A stretch of 64,000 nt of DNA. Origin: Vibrio tubiashii ATCC 19109. Its GTDB lineage: Bacteria > Pseudomonadota > Gammaproteobacteria > Enterobacterales > Vibrionaceae. Where the stretch lies: positions 1,364,001 to 1,428,000 of the forward strand of contig NZ_CP009355.1 of the NCBI RefSeq assembly GCF_000772105.1, written 5' to 3'. The translations under genes were made by a program, and so were the position numbers. Below are positions 54,618 to 62,316 of this stretch, piece after piece. The notes below the pieces were generated by a model that made no database searches, had not been told where the DNA came from, and saw only the letters and a list, made by a program, of their open reading frames with translations. Position 1 is the first letter of the stretch; every line of letters begins with the position of its first letter.

Positions 54618-56438
54618 ATGCGCCCAGGTTTACCAGCCCTTTTGTTAGCATTATCTCCGTGTTTGCTTCTCTCTCCTGTGGTAGCAGAAGAAGCGCCGAA
54701 GACATTGGTTCAGATTGATGACCAACTCTTCACTACACACGATGAGTTAAAAGCTGCGCTAGAAGCGAAAGAACAGCAGCAAGCGCTGCTAGATAGCAAG
54801 AAATCAGAATTGGACTCTCTTGAACAAAAGGCCAAGTCTTTGGATGACGCGTTCACTAACGCGAAAAGTAAGCTAGAAAATGCTTACCAACGCATGATTG
54901 ACGATCCAAACATTGATCTTGCTGCATCACAAAAAGCTTACCAAGATGCGTGGTCGGCGGTTAAACAGAACCAAAAAGCACGCTTGTCGACTGAGCAAGA
55001 GCTGGTAGAAATACGCAATGTCTTTGCAACTCGCCAAGCTGAGCTTGAAGCTATTGAACAAAAGATCGCTAGTTTAGACGAAGACAAGATTCGTGCGAGA
55101 GTTGAGCAGCTTAGGGCTGAGCTGAAACAACCGCAGCAGATTTCCGTTAGCTTTACTAACCGATGCCAGCCTTCGCTTACGCTTTCGCAATGTGACCAGC
55201 AAACTAAAGAGCTTGCTCTGCAAAAAGCCGTCAAACAGTTTAGAGCTGAAATTGCCGAACAAACTAGCGAAAGTGGTCTGGTTAAGCGCAATATCAATGA
55301 CACATCTCTTAATATCCATGTGATTAAACATGTGACTAAGCAAGCCGGTTTCTACGATGGTGTCCGTTATCGCACTATCATGGATGTTGAGCTTGAATCA
55401 CGCCCTAAAGCGAGAGCAGCATGTGACTTATTGCAGGTTGACACTCAGTACTGTTTCGCACCTGGCGCGTCACGAGAGCTGCAAGCTGACCAAGAAATGG
55501 CATGGGTAACACTTGCGGTACGTTCTAATCAGTTCAACGACAGTGTTTATATCGATGGCGTTTCCTACGGTAGTACACCCGTTGAAATTATGCTGCCTAT
55601 CGGTCTTCACGACATTACCGTACAAAAAGAAGGCTACAAAGCTTTTACCCAGCAAGTATCAGTAAAGTCAGACACTGCCATTCGAGCAGTTTTAAAAGAA
55701 AAGTCAAACCCACTTCGAGCGGGTAGTAAGTTTGCTGACGGTATGGCAAATGATGGTCAAGCACCTGAAATGATTGCTATTTTACAAGGAAAATACTTCA
55801 CGGGGGAAAACGCTTCGAAACAAGTATTCCTTGATCATGCTTTCGGCATTGGCGCGACTCCTGTAACGGTGAGTCAATTTGCTACCTTTGTCGAGCACAC
55901 CAATTACCAAACGGATGCAGAACTTAAAAACACCTGTACTGCACTTGTGAATGGTGAAGTTACTCCTGTATCTAAAGCAAGCTGGCGTGATCCTGGCTTT
56001 AAGCAGTACCCGAACTCTCCTGTGGTTTGTGTCAGCCAAAACGATGCCAAGTCGTATGCGAATTGGCTACGCAAGCAGACAGGCGCGGCTTATCGTCTAC
56101 CTACTGAAGAAGAGTGGGAAGTTGCTGCACGCGCTGGTAGCCAAGATAAATATTGGTGGGGCGACGCCTTCATCTCAGGTGAAGCCAATACCGGTTGGAG
56201 TGGTACTCCGTGGTCTAACGCGAGCACATCGCCAGTCAGTGCCTTTAAGCCAAACCAACTTGGTCTCTATGATGTAGTGGGCAACGTTTGGCAATGGACA
56301 AGCAGCCCTAAAGGTATCGCAAAAGGTGGCGCTTGGAATTTTTCCCCTGAAATGGCGGCTTCTGATAAGCAACTGTTCTTATCTACCTTTGAAGCGGCAA
56401 ACTACCTCGGTTTCCGCGTCGTCCGAGACATCAACTAA
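54618..56438 (+). CDS. Exported coiled-coil/PEGA protein 2 with SUMF1/FGE-like domain
   Basis: A 606-residue periplasmic protein. Signal peptide ~23 residues; coiled coil at ~35-165; shared block DDPNIDLAASQKAYQDAWSAVK; Cys pairs C183/C192 and C269/C279 as in the preceding paralogue; PEGA at ~296-360. An extra domain at ~375-606 is like formylglycine-generating enzymes (GATPVTVSQFATFVEH, YRLPTEEEWEVAARAG, GNVWQWTSS, FRVVRD). The C-terminal Cys pair needed for FGE catalysis is missing (KGGAWNFSPEMAASD), so a non-catalytic or other SUMF1 role (binding) is likely. It lies just upstream of the VqmA operator. Confidence 0.75.
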   Translation: MRPGLPALLLALSPCLLLSPVVAEEAPKTLVQIDDQLFTTHDELKAALEAKEQQQALLDSKKSELDSLEQKAKSLDDAFTNAKSKLENAYQRMIDDPNIDLAASQKAYQDAWSAVKQNQKARLSTEQELVEIRNVFATRQAELEAIEQKIASLDEDKIRARVEQLRAELKQPQQISVSFTNRCQPSLTLSQCDQQTKELALQKAVKQFRAEIAEQTSESGLVKRNINDTSLNIHVIKHVTKQAGFYDGVRYRTIMDVELESRPKARAACDLLQVDTQYCFAPGASRELQADQEMAWVTLAVRSNQFNDSVYIDGVSYGSTPVEIMLPIGLHDITVQKEGYKAFTQQVSVKSDTAIRAVLKEKSNPLRAGSKFADGMANDGQAPEMIAILQGKYFTGENASKQVFLDHAFGIGATPVTVSQFATFVEHTNYQTDAELKNTCTALVNGEVTPVSKASWRDPGFKQYPNSPVVCVSQNDAKSYANWLRKQTGAAYRLPTEEEWEVAARAGSQDKYWWGDAFISGEANTGWSGTPWSNASTSPVSAFKPNQLGLYDVVGNVWQWTSSPKGIAKGGAWNFSPEMAASDKQLFLSTFEAANYLGFRVVRDIN

Positions 56439-56445
56439 CCAGTCT

Positions 56446-56470
56446 AAAGGGGGGATTTCCCCCCTTTTTT
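56446..56470 (+). promoter_or_regulatory. VqmA operator that doubles as a terminator hairpin
   Basis: The palindrome AGGGGGGATTTCCCCCCT at 56448-56465 is identical to the sequence reported for VqmA binding upstream of vqmR in V. cholerae. It is embedded in A3/T6 flanks, so it also forms a strong hairpin with T-tract that would end the preceding PEGA2 transcript. About 50 bp downstream the VqmR RNA should start. As a bare terminator the exact match would be a coincidence. Confidence 0.85.
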
Positions 56471-56497
56471 ATTACTATCAAAGAGATATGACAACTA

Positions 56498-56639
56498 ACG
56501 AGTCAGGTTGTATTACCTAACTCAGTATCTATTGATACGTCTATACTCAGTGAATCACTGAGTTCATAGAACCTCTTCTACACGTCGACAAGATTATTTC
56601 TTGTGTTTGCCAGTCATCGTATGGTGCCTGGCATTTTTT
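56498..56639 (+). ncRNA. vqmR: VqmR small RNA (predicted)
   Basis: About 140 nt between the VqmA operator and vqmA, same strand. It begins after a -10-like TATGAC (56487-56492) and contains a perfect 9-bp inverted repeat ACTCAGTGA/TCACTGAGT (56545-56553/56555-56563) that would form a stem. A single-stranded pyrimidine segment ACCTCTTCT (about 56570-56580) is suited to pair with Shine-Dalgarno sequences. It ends in a terminator, TGCCAG/CTGGCA (56608-56613/56628-56633) plus T-run. Location, size and operator match VqmR, which represses biofilm genes such as vpsT in V. cholerae. The exact 5' end is inferred. Confidence 0.72.
56608..56639 (+). terminator. vqmR terminator
   Basis: Arms TGCCAG and CTGGCA with a 14-base loop, followed by T6-7. 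It would end the sRNA before vqmA. Confidence 0.7.
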
Positions 56640-56702
56640 ATCGTACAGAATATTTAAGTCTGATATGATATTCGTTCTGTTTTATAAGATTTATATTGAT
56701 AA

Positions 56703-57416
56703 GTGAACGAACAACAAGCCTCTCTATTCAATCAACTCCCCGGCTATTGGGGCTGTAAAGACCTCAATTCTGTTTTTGTTTACGCCAACGATGCCTACGC
56801 TAAGCTTATCGGCTTTACGCAGTCGAGCCAGTGTAGTGGTTTGTCGGATAGCCAAATGCCAAGCCCAACCTCTCGTTGTGCTGCTGATTTCGTGCGCCAA
56901 GACCGATATGTCATAGAGAACAAGGCCCAACTTAAGATCTTAGATATTCACCCCTACCCTGATGGTAGTTGGCGTGCGCACATCTTTACTAAGACCCCTT
57001 GGCTAGACGACAGTGGGCAGGTACAAGGCACCATATTTTATGGCCAAGAGTTGTCGAACACAGCGATTTTAGAAGTGAGCCACTGGATATGTCGAGCGAC
57101 TGGACTCACATCAAATGAAACGTTAGCAGGTGATACGCCACCAACCAGCACCTTAAACAGTAAACTGACCTCTAGAGAATCTGAAGCACTGTTTCTATTG
57201 TTGTATGGGAAAAAGCCAAGCTATATCGCGAAAATAATGAAGATATCGATCAAGACATTGGAAAGCTATGTCGTTAGGCTTAGGCACAAATTTGGTGCTC
57301 ACTCTAAGGCTCATCTGATCGATCTGGCACTTGAGCAAGGCTACGGGTCCTACATCCCAGAAACCTTGTTAAAGACTCAGATTTCCGTTGCTCTTAATGC
57401 AGAAAACGCCGCGTAA
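56703..57416 (+). CDS. vqmA: Quorum-sensing receptor and transcription factor VqmA
   Basis: A 237-residue PAS-LuxR regulator that binds the autoinducer DPO and activates vqmR. Early motif NQLPGYWGCKDLNSVFVYAN and PAS core DIHPYPDGSWRAHIFTKTPW, AILEVSHWICRATGL match VqmA along the length. The LuxR HTH (LTSRESEALFLLLYGKKPSYIAKIMKISIKTLESYVVRLRHKFGA, residues ~153-197) follows. The start is GTG 56703, without a strong SD. Its stop lies in the loop of a terminator, and pdxH converges from the right. Confidence 0.95.
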   Translation: MNEQQASLFNQLPGYWGCKDLNSVFVYANDAYAKLIGFTQSSQCSGLSDSQMPSPTSRCAADFVRQDRYVIENKAQLKILDIHPYPDGSWRAHIFTKTPWLDDSGQVQGTIFYGQELSNTAILEVSHWICRATGLTSNETLAGDTPPTSTLNSKLTSRESEALFLLLYGKKPSYIAKIMKISIKTLESYVVRLRHKFGAHSKAHLIDLALEQGYGSYIPETLLKTQISVALNAENAA

Positions 57417-57427
57417 TGCGGCGTTTT
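57403..57427. terminator. Bidirectional terminator overlapping the vqmA stop codon
   Basis: Arms AAAACGCCGC (57403-57412) and GCGGCGTTTT (57418-57427) with loop GTAAT that contains the vqmA stop TAA (57414-57416). A/T tails on both strands; pdxH ends 3 bp away. Confidence 0.85.
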
Positions 57428-57429
57428 GA

Positions 57430-58065
57430 CTATGGAGCAAGGCGATCAATATGCCACGCTTCGTGATCTTTGGAAAACAAGAAACGGTCATGAAGTCGAT
57501 GTTCGCCTCCTTGCCAGAATTCGATGCTTTCTGGCCTAATACGATAGCCTCCCCAGAAACTTGGTACCGGGATTTCACCTGCTTCAAACTTCTTTTTAAG
57601 CTCTAGGAACTTACCTTCTAAAACCCCACGTGCTGAAATGCGGCTGCTTTGTTTACTGGCAATCGCCGCAAGCTGACTGGATTTAGGTCTTGAAGAGAAA
57701 TACTTCATATTTTCGACGGCACTGAGTTTTTCTGCAACTCCAGTAATATGGACCTGTCTTTCCAGCGGATGCCAAGGAAAATGTAAGCTCACCTTAGCAT
57801 TGTGCTCGATTTGTTGCGCCTTACGACTACCCAAGTTGGTATAGAATATAAATCCTTGCTCATCGACGTTTTTTAGCAAGACTATTCGTTGGAAAGGCTG
57901 ACCTGTTTCATCCACCGTTGCCACTGTCATTGCTGTTGGATCTGTTAGCTTGGCATCAATCGCTTGCTTCAACCACAAATTGAATTGAGCAACTGGGTCT
58001 GACAACAAATCTTTTCTTCGCAAACCACCTTTTGTGTATTCGCGACGAATATCATCAAGTTCCAT
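57430..58065 (-). CDS. pdxH: Pyridoxamine/pyridoxine 5'-phosphate oxidase
   Basis: A 211-residue FMN enzyme converting pyridoxine/pyridoxamine 5'-phosphate to pyridoxal 5'-phosphate. The family blocks are present: [52 protein letters not shown] and the C-terminal [25 protein letters not shown]. Length is normal. It converges on vqmA and is divergent from the Lap operon. Confidence 0.96.
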   Translation of the reverse strand: MELDDIRREYTKGGLRRKDLLSDPVAQFNLWLKQAIDAKLTDPTAMTVATVDETGQPFQRIVLLKNVDEQGFIFYTNLGSRKAQQIEHNAKVSLHFPWHPLERQVHITGVAEKLSAVENMKYFSSRPKSSQLAAIASKQSSRISARGVLEGKFLELKKKFEAGEIPVPSFWGGYRIRPESIEFWQGGEHRLHDRFLFSKDHEAWHIDRLAP

Positions 58066-58276
58066 CTTTTCTCCTCGGCGAAATTTTTTTGTCGATTGTG
58101 CGCTCTTAATGATAAGAACTCAAGCCCAAGGCAACGGATAACGCTACACTCTATAAAAACCATCGATTAAATCTAAGTTAACTATTTTACTAGAATAAAT
58201 ATGACAGCAAATCCTTAACATTTTGGGTCATGAGTAATAAAATCAATAGAATAACTCTATATAATAAGGACTACCC

Positions 58277-59668
58277 ATGAGTAAGAGCGGTTATGACAAG
58301 CTTACTCCGAACGAACTGGACTATGTCGACGACAAAACAGCGGCACTCTTACTAAACACACCGAATAGTGCGCGTGTGATGCTGTGGATCATGGTGCTGT
58401 TTTTTGTGCTTGCCGCTTTATGGGCATCTTGGGCAGAAATCGACAAGGTCACGGTTGGTCAAGGTAAAGTCGTTCCTTCTTCTCAGATTCAAGTAGTACA
58501 AAACTTAGAAGGTGGTCTAGTCAAAGAGATCCTTGTCCGTGAAGGCCAAAAGGTTGAAAAAGGCCAGCAGCTATTGCTTATTGACGATACGCGTTTCCGT
58601 TCCGATTACCGTGAGCGTGAACAACAAGTCGCCAACTTAACGGCGAGTGTTTTACAGCTCTCGGCTTCCATTACGAGTGTAGAGCTCAACGAAGATTTTG
58701 ATGAAACCAACTGGCAAAAGAGTGTACTACTCAACTTTAACAAGTTGGCCTTCCCCCCGATTCTCGAAGAAACACAACCTAATCTAGTCGCTCGCCAACG
58801 CGCAGAGTATCGCCAAGATTTAAATAATCTGCGTAACCAGATATCGCTACTTGATCAACAGGTAAAACAGAAGCAACAAGATCTGGTTGAAATCCAAGCT
58901 CGCGTTAGAAACTTACGCGAGAGCTATCGCTTTGCCAACAAAGAGCTTGAGATTACTAAGCCGCTTGCTGAAGAAGGTGTCGTACCAAGAATTGAACTGC
59001 TCAAACTTCAGCGTCAGGTTAACGATACTCGCCGCGAGATGACTTCTAGCGAACTCAAGGTTCCAGTCCTTAAATCTGCGATTCGCGAAGCCATGCTTAG
59101 CCGCATTGATGCGGCGCAGAAGTTCCGCTCAGAGCAACAAGAGAAGCTAAACCAAGCACAAGACAAACTCTCTTCGCTCACAGAATCAACCGTGGGTTTA
59201 GAAGACCGAGTCAACCGTACTATCGTCACCTCTCCTGTGACCGGCACGGTCAAAACCCTCAACGTCAACACTGTTGGTGGTGTTATCCAACCGGGTATGG
59301 ATATTGTTGAAATTGTACCAAGCGAAGACACGCTACTTGTTGAAGCCAAAATCGCGCCTCAAGATATCGCGTTTCTGCGTCCGGACCTTCACACTATCGT
59401 TAAGTTTAGTGCTTATGACTTCACTAAATACGGTGGTTTAGAGGGAACGCTCGAACACATAAGCGCCGATACAACCACCGACGAAGAGGGAAATAGCTTC
59501 TATCTTGTGCGAGTACGGACTAAAGAGACAAGTCTAGACAAAGACAACTCGCTACCGATTATCCCGGGGATGACCGCATCGGTCGACATCATTACGGGTA
59601 AACGCACCATTTTAGAATATCTGCTTAAGCCGATTCTTAGCGCGCAGAACAATGCTCTAAAGGAATAG
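58277..59668 (+). CDS. lapC: Type I secretion membrane-fusion protein, LapC-like
   Basis: A 463-residue adaptor between the inner-membrane ABC exporter and a TolC-like channel. One N-terminal membrane helix (residues ~35-55); HlyD core with lipoyl halves (GQGKVVPSSQIQVVQNLEGGLVKEILVREGQKVEKGQQLLLIDDTR; IVTSPVTGTVKTLNV) and a long coiled coil (residues ~110-310). It heads lapC-lapG-lapD-lapB with 1-17 bp gaps. The ordering identifies it as the adhesin exporter adaptor. Confidence 0.92.
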   Translation: MSKSGYDKLTPNELDYVDDKTAALLLNTPNSARVMLWIMVLFFVLAALWASWAEIDKVTVGQGKVVPSSQIQVVQNLEGGLVKEILVREGQKVEKGQQLLLIDDTRFRSDYREREQQVANLTASVLQLSASITSVELNEDFDETNWQKSVLLNFNKLAFPPILEETQPNLVARQRAEYRQDLNNLRNQISLLDQQVKQKQQDLVEIQARVRNLRESYRFANKELEITKPLAEEGVVPRIELLKLQRQVNDTRREMTSSELKVPVLKSAIREAMLSRIDAAQKFRSEQQEKLNQAQDKLSSLTESTVGLEDRVNRTIVTSPVTGTVKTLNVNTVGGVIQPGMDIVEIVPSEDTLLVEAKIAPQDIAFLRPDLHTIVKFSAYDFTKYGGLEGTLEHISADTTTDEEGNSFYLVRVRTKETSLDKDNSLPIIPGMTASVDIITGKRTILEYLLKPILSAQNNALKE

Positions 59669-59669
59669 A

Positions 59670-60383
59670 TTGCATGATGAACAAAGAGTCAGAGAAAACA
59701 ATTTGAACGTTCGCGTGTTTGCCAACGGCCTGATTGCTTTTGCTGTACTGCTGTTAGCCACAACCACATCGTTTGCTCTTAATACCCAAGAGCAACGCTG
59801 GGTCGATGCTGTCCGAAAAACCTACGGTGATCGCGCCGGCCGCCGTGTCGAGACGTGGCGTAAAGAGATGGCGCAGTATAAGTCGATCCCTGAACGGGAT
59901 AAGCTGACCAAAGTAAATAACTTCTTCAATCAACTCAATTTCGTCAACGATATTCACCTATGGGGCAAAAACGATTACTGGGCGACGCCTTTGGAGTTCC
60001 TTGGTAGTAATGCAGGGGACTGTGAAGACTTCACCATCGCTAAGTATTTTTCCCTTCTTGAACTGGGTGTATCAGATAAAAAACTCCGCTTGGTGTATGT
60101 TAAAGCCATTGAATTAAATCAGTTTCATATGGTTTTGGCCTATTACTCCAAGCCAAGTGCAGAACCGATTCTGCTCGACAACATCAACCCACAAATTAAA
60201 CGTGCATCTAAACGCCGAGATCTATTACCTATATACAGTTTCAACGGTAAGAATCTATGGCTGATGAAGTCGAAACAGGGACAACTTGCAGGGAAGTCTT
60301 CGAGGCTAAGCCTATGGAATGACCTCCGTGCGCGCGAGAAATCGCTCAAACTAAATAAACCAGTAGTCAATTATGATGAGTAG
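59670..60383 (+). CDS. lapG: LapG-like periplasmic cysteine protease
   Basis: A 237-residue transglutaminase-like Cys protease of the LapG/BTLCP family. N-terminal signal sequence (residues ~13-37); catalytic Cys118 in AGDCEDF, His153 in QFHMVLAYY and Asp170 in ILLDNINP. In Pseudomonas LapG cleaves the N terminus of a surface adhesin unless LapD holds it in the periplasm. TTG start one base after the lapC stop region; an ATG four bases on is out of frame and stops early. The neighbouring lapD is the expected partner. Confidence 0.93.
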   Translation: MHDEQRVRENNLNVRVFANGLIAFAVLLLATTTSFALNTQEQRWVDAVRKTYGDRAGRRVETWRKEMAQYKSIPERDKLTKVNNFFNQLNFVNDIHLWGKNDYWATPLEFLGSNAGDCEDFTIAKYFSLLELGVSDKKLRLVYVKAIELNQFHMVLAYYSKPSAEPILLDNINPQIKRASKRRDLLPIYSFNGKNLWLMKSKQGQLAGKSSRLSLWNDLRAREKSLKLNKPVVNYDE

Positions 60384-60388
60384 GCAAT

Positions 60389-62299
60389 ATGACTTTATAT
60401 AAACAACTTGTCGCAGGTATGATTGCGGTCATTTTGATGCTGTTAATCTCGGTGTTTATCATCGAATTTAACACCACTCGAAATAACCTCATTCAACAGC
60501 AGCGCTCTGAGGTGAATAACACCATCAATACGGTCGGTCTCGCGTTAGCCCCGTATTTAGAAAACAAGGACCAAGTTGCCGTGGAATCGGTCATCAATGC
60601 CTTGTTTGATGGAAGTAGTTATTCTGTGGTGCGTTTGATCTTCCTTGATACTGGAGACGAGATTCTACGCTCGTATCCAATAAAGCCAAACAATGTGCCT
60701 AAATGGTTCACTCGCCTCAACCTGTTTGAAAAGATCCACGACCGACGCGTTGTGACGAGCGGATGGATGCAGCTAGCCGAAGTCGAGATTGTCAGCCACC
60801 CTGGGGATGCCTACACCCAACTATGGCTTGCATTTGAGCGCTTGGTGATTGCTTTTTGTATAATCATGCTGATTGGTTTGTTCTCTATCTCTTTCATCCT
60901 AAAACGCGCGCTTCGCCCTTTGCAGCTTATCGTAAGCAAAATGGAGCAAGTCGCGAACAATCAGTTTGGCGAGCCACTTCCTCGACCAGCAACACAAGAC
61001 TTAATCTATGTTGTTGATGGCATTAACAGCATGTCCGCCCAACTTGAGAAATCCTTCAAAGCACAAGCAAAAGAAGCTCAGCAACTTCGTGAACGTGCCT
61101 ACATTGACCCAGTGTCGCAACTTGGTAACCGCGCGTACTACATGAGTCAGCTTAACTCGTGGATTGGCGAAGGTGGTATTGGCGGTGTTGCAATACTGGA
61201 AGCTAGCTTCATTCGCGAACTGTATGAAGAGAAAGGCTATGAAGCGGGTGATGGTATGGTTCGAGAGCTCGCAGATCACTTGAAGGTGTCTATGTCATCT
61301 CCAGATGTCACTCTAGCGCGTATCTCTACAGAGGAATTTGGTTTTATCTTACCAAATGTCGATGATTCTGAGCTTAAGTTGATTGCCGAGAGCATTGTTA
61401 CATACGTGCAAGATATCAACGCCGATCCAACAGGTATGGCGACCGCCAACTTGTCGTTGGGTGTGGTTTTCAACAAGGCTTCGACAAACTCGACAGAACT
61501 GCTCACCATGCTTGATAACGCTTTGGCCAATGCGAAGTCAAACCCAGAACTTAACTACGGTTATGTGACTGGAGAAGACACTGACAACCTAATGGGTAAA
61601 CAGCAGTGGAAAACCTTGGTGGAAGAAGCGATCAGCAATGATTGGTTTAGCTTCCGTTTTCAGGCTGCCAATAACAGTTGGGGGCAAGCTTATCACCGCG
61701 AAGTTTTCTCTGCGATTGAGAAAGATGGCGAACGCTACAGCGCCAATCAATACCTGTTTGCTTTAGAACAGCTTAATGCTAGCCACCTATTCGACGAATA
61801 TGTGATTAAGGCGATTGTCGAGCGACTAGAAGCAGGCGAATTTAGTGAACCTGTTGCGATCAACATTGCGCAGAGCAGTATCTCTCAGCCAAGCTTTATC
61901 CGTTGGGTGACGCAATTGCTAAACAAACATTCGTCAGTTGCCTCACTGCTGCATTTTGAGATTCCTGAAAACTGCTTTATCAACTCGCCGCACCACACAG
62001 CGCTTTTCTGTAATGCGGTACGCGGGGCAGGCGCAGATTTTGGTGTCGATAACTATGGCCGTAACTTCCAATCTTTGGACTACATCAACGAGTTCCGTCC
62101 TGCGTATGTGAAGCTAGATTATCTCTATACTCACCACTTGGATGATGAGAAGCAGAAATTTACTCTGACCTCTATTTCGAGAACAGCGCATAACTTGGGC
62201 ATCAAGACTATCGCTTCACGTGTCGAAACTCAGACTCAGTTAGATTTCTTATCTGAGCACTTTATTGAAGTCTTCCAAGGCTTCATCGTAGATAAATAA
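60389..62299 (+). CDS. lapD: c-di-GMP receptor LapD (degenerate GGDEF-EAL)
   Basis: A 636-residue inner-membrane protein: TM1 ~8-28, a periplasmic domain that should bind LapG, TM2 ~150-172, HAMP-like linker, degenerate GGDEF (RISTEEFGFILP instead of GGDEF) and degenerate EAL (YHREVFSAIE, VDNYGRNFQSLDYI, ASRVETQ in place of AEGVET). It therefore binds c-di-GMP through EAL but makes and degrades none. High c-di-GMP makes it sequester LapG. Five bp after lapG. Confidence 0.94.
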   Translation: MTLYKQLVAGMIAVILMLLISVFIIEFNTTRNNLIQQQRSEVNNTINTVGLALAPYLENKDQVAVESVINALFDGSSYSVVRLIFLDTGDEILRSYPIKPNNVPKWFTRLNLFEKIHDRRVVTSGWMQLAEVEIVSHPGDAYTQLWLAFERLVIAFCIIMLIGLFSISFILKRALRPLQLIVSKMEQVANNQFGEPLPRPATQDLIYVVDGINSMSAQLEKSFKAQAKEAQQLRERAYIDPVSQLGNRAYYMSQLNSWIGEGGIGGVAILEASFIRELYEEKGYEAGDGMVRELADHLKVSMSSPDVTLARISTEEFGFILPNVDDSELKLIAESIVTYVQDINADPTGMATANLSLGVVFNKASTNSTELLTMLDNALANAKSNPELNYGYVTGEDTDNLMGKQQWKTLVEEAISNDWFSFRFQAANNSWGQAYHREVFSAIEKDGERYSANQYLFALEQLNASHLFDEYVIKAIVERLEAGEFSEPVAINIAQSSISQPSFIRWVTQLLNKHSSVASLLHFEIPENCFINSPHHTALFCNAVRGAGADFGVDNYGRNFQSLDYINEFRPAYVKLDYLYTHHLDDEKQKFTLTSISRTAHNLGIKTIASRVETQTQLDFLSEHFIEVFQGFIVDK

Positions 62300-62316
62300 T
62301 AAACAAAAGGTATAGC

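Noticed and set aside
54618..56438. Active formylglycine-generating enzyme
   Set aside because: The SUMF1-like domain lacks the C-terminal Cys pair and no sulfatase gene is nearby.
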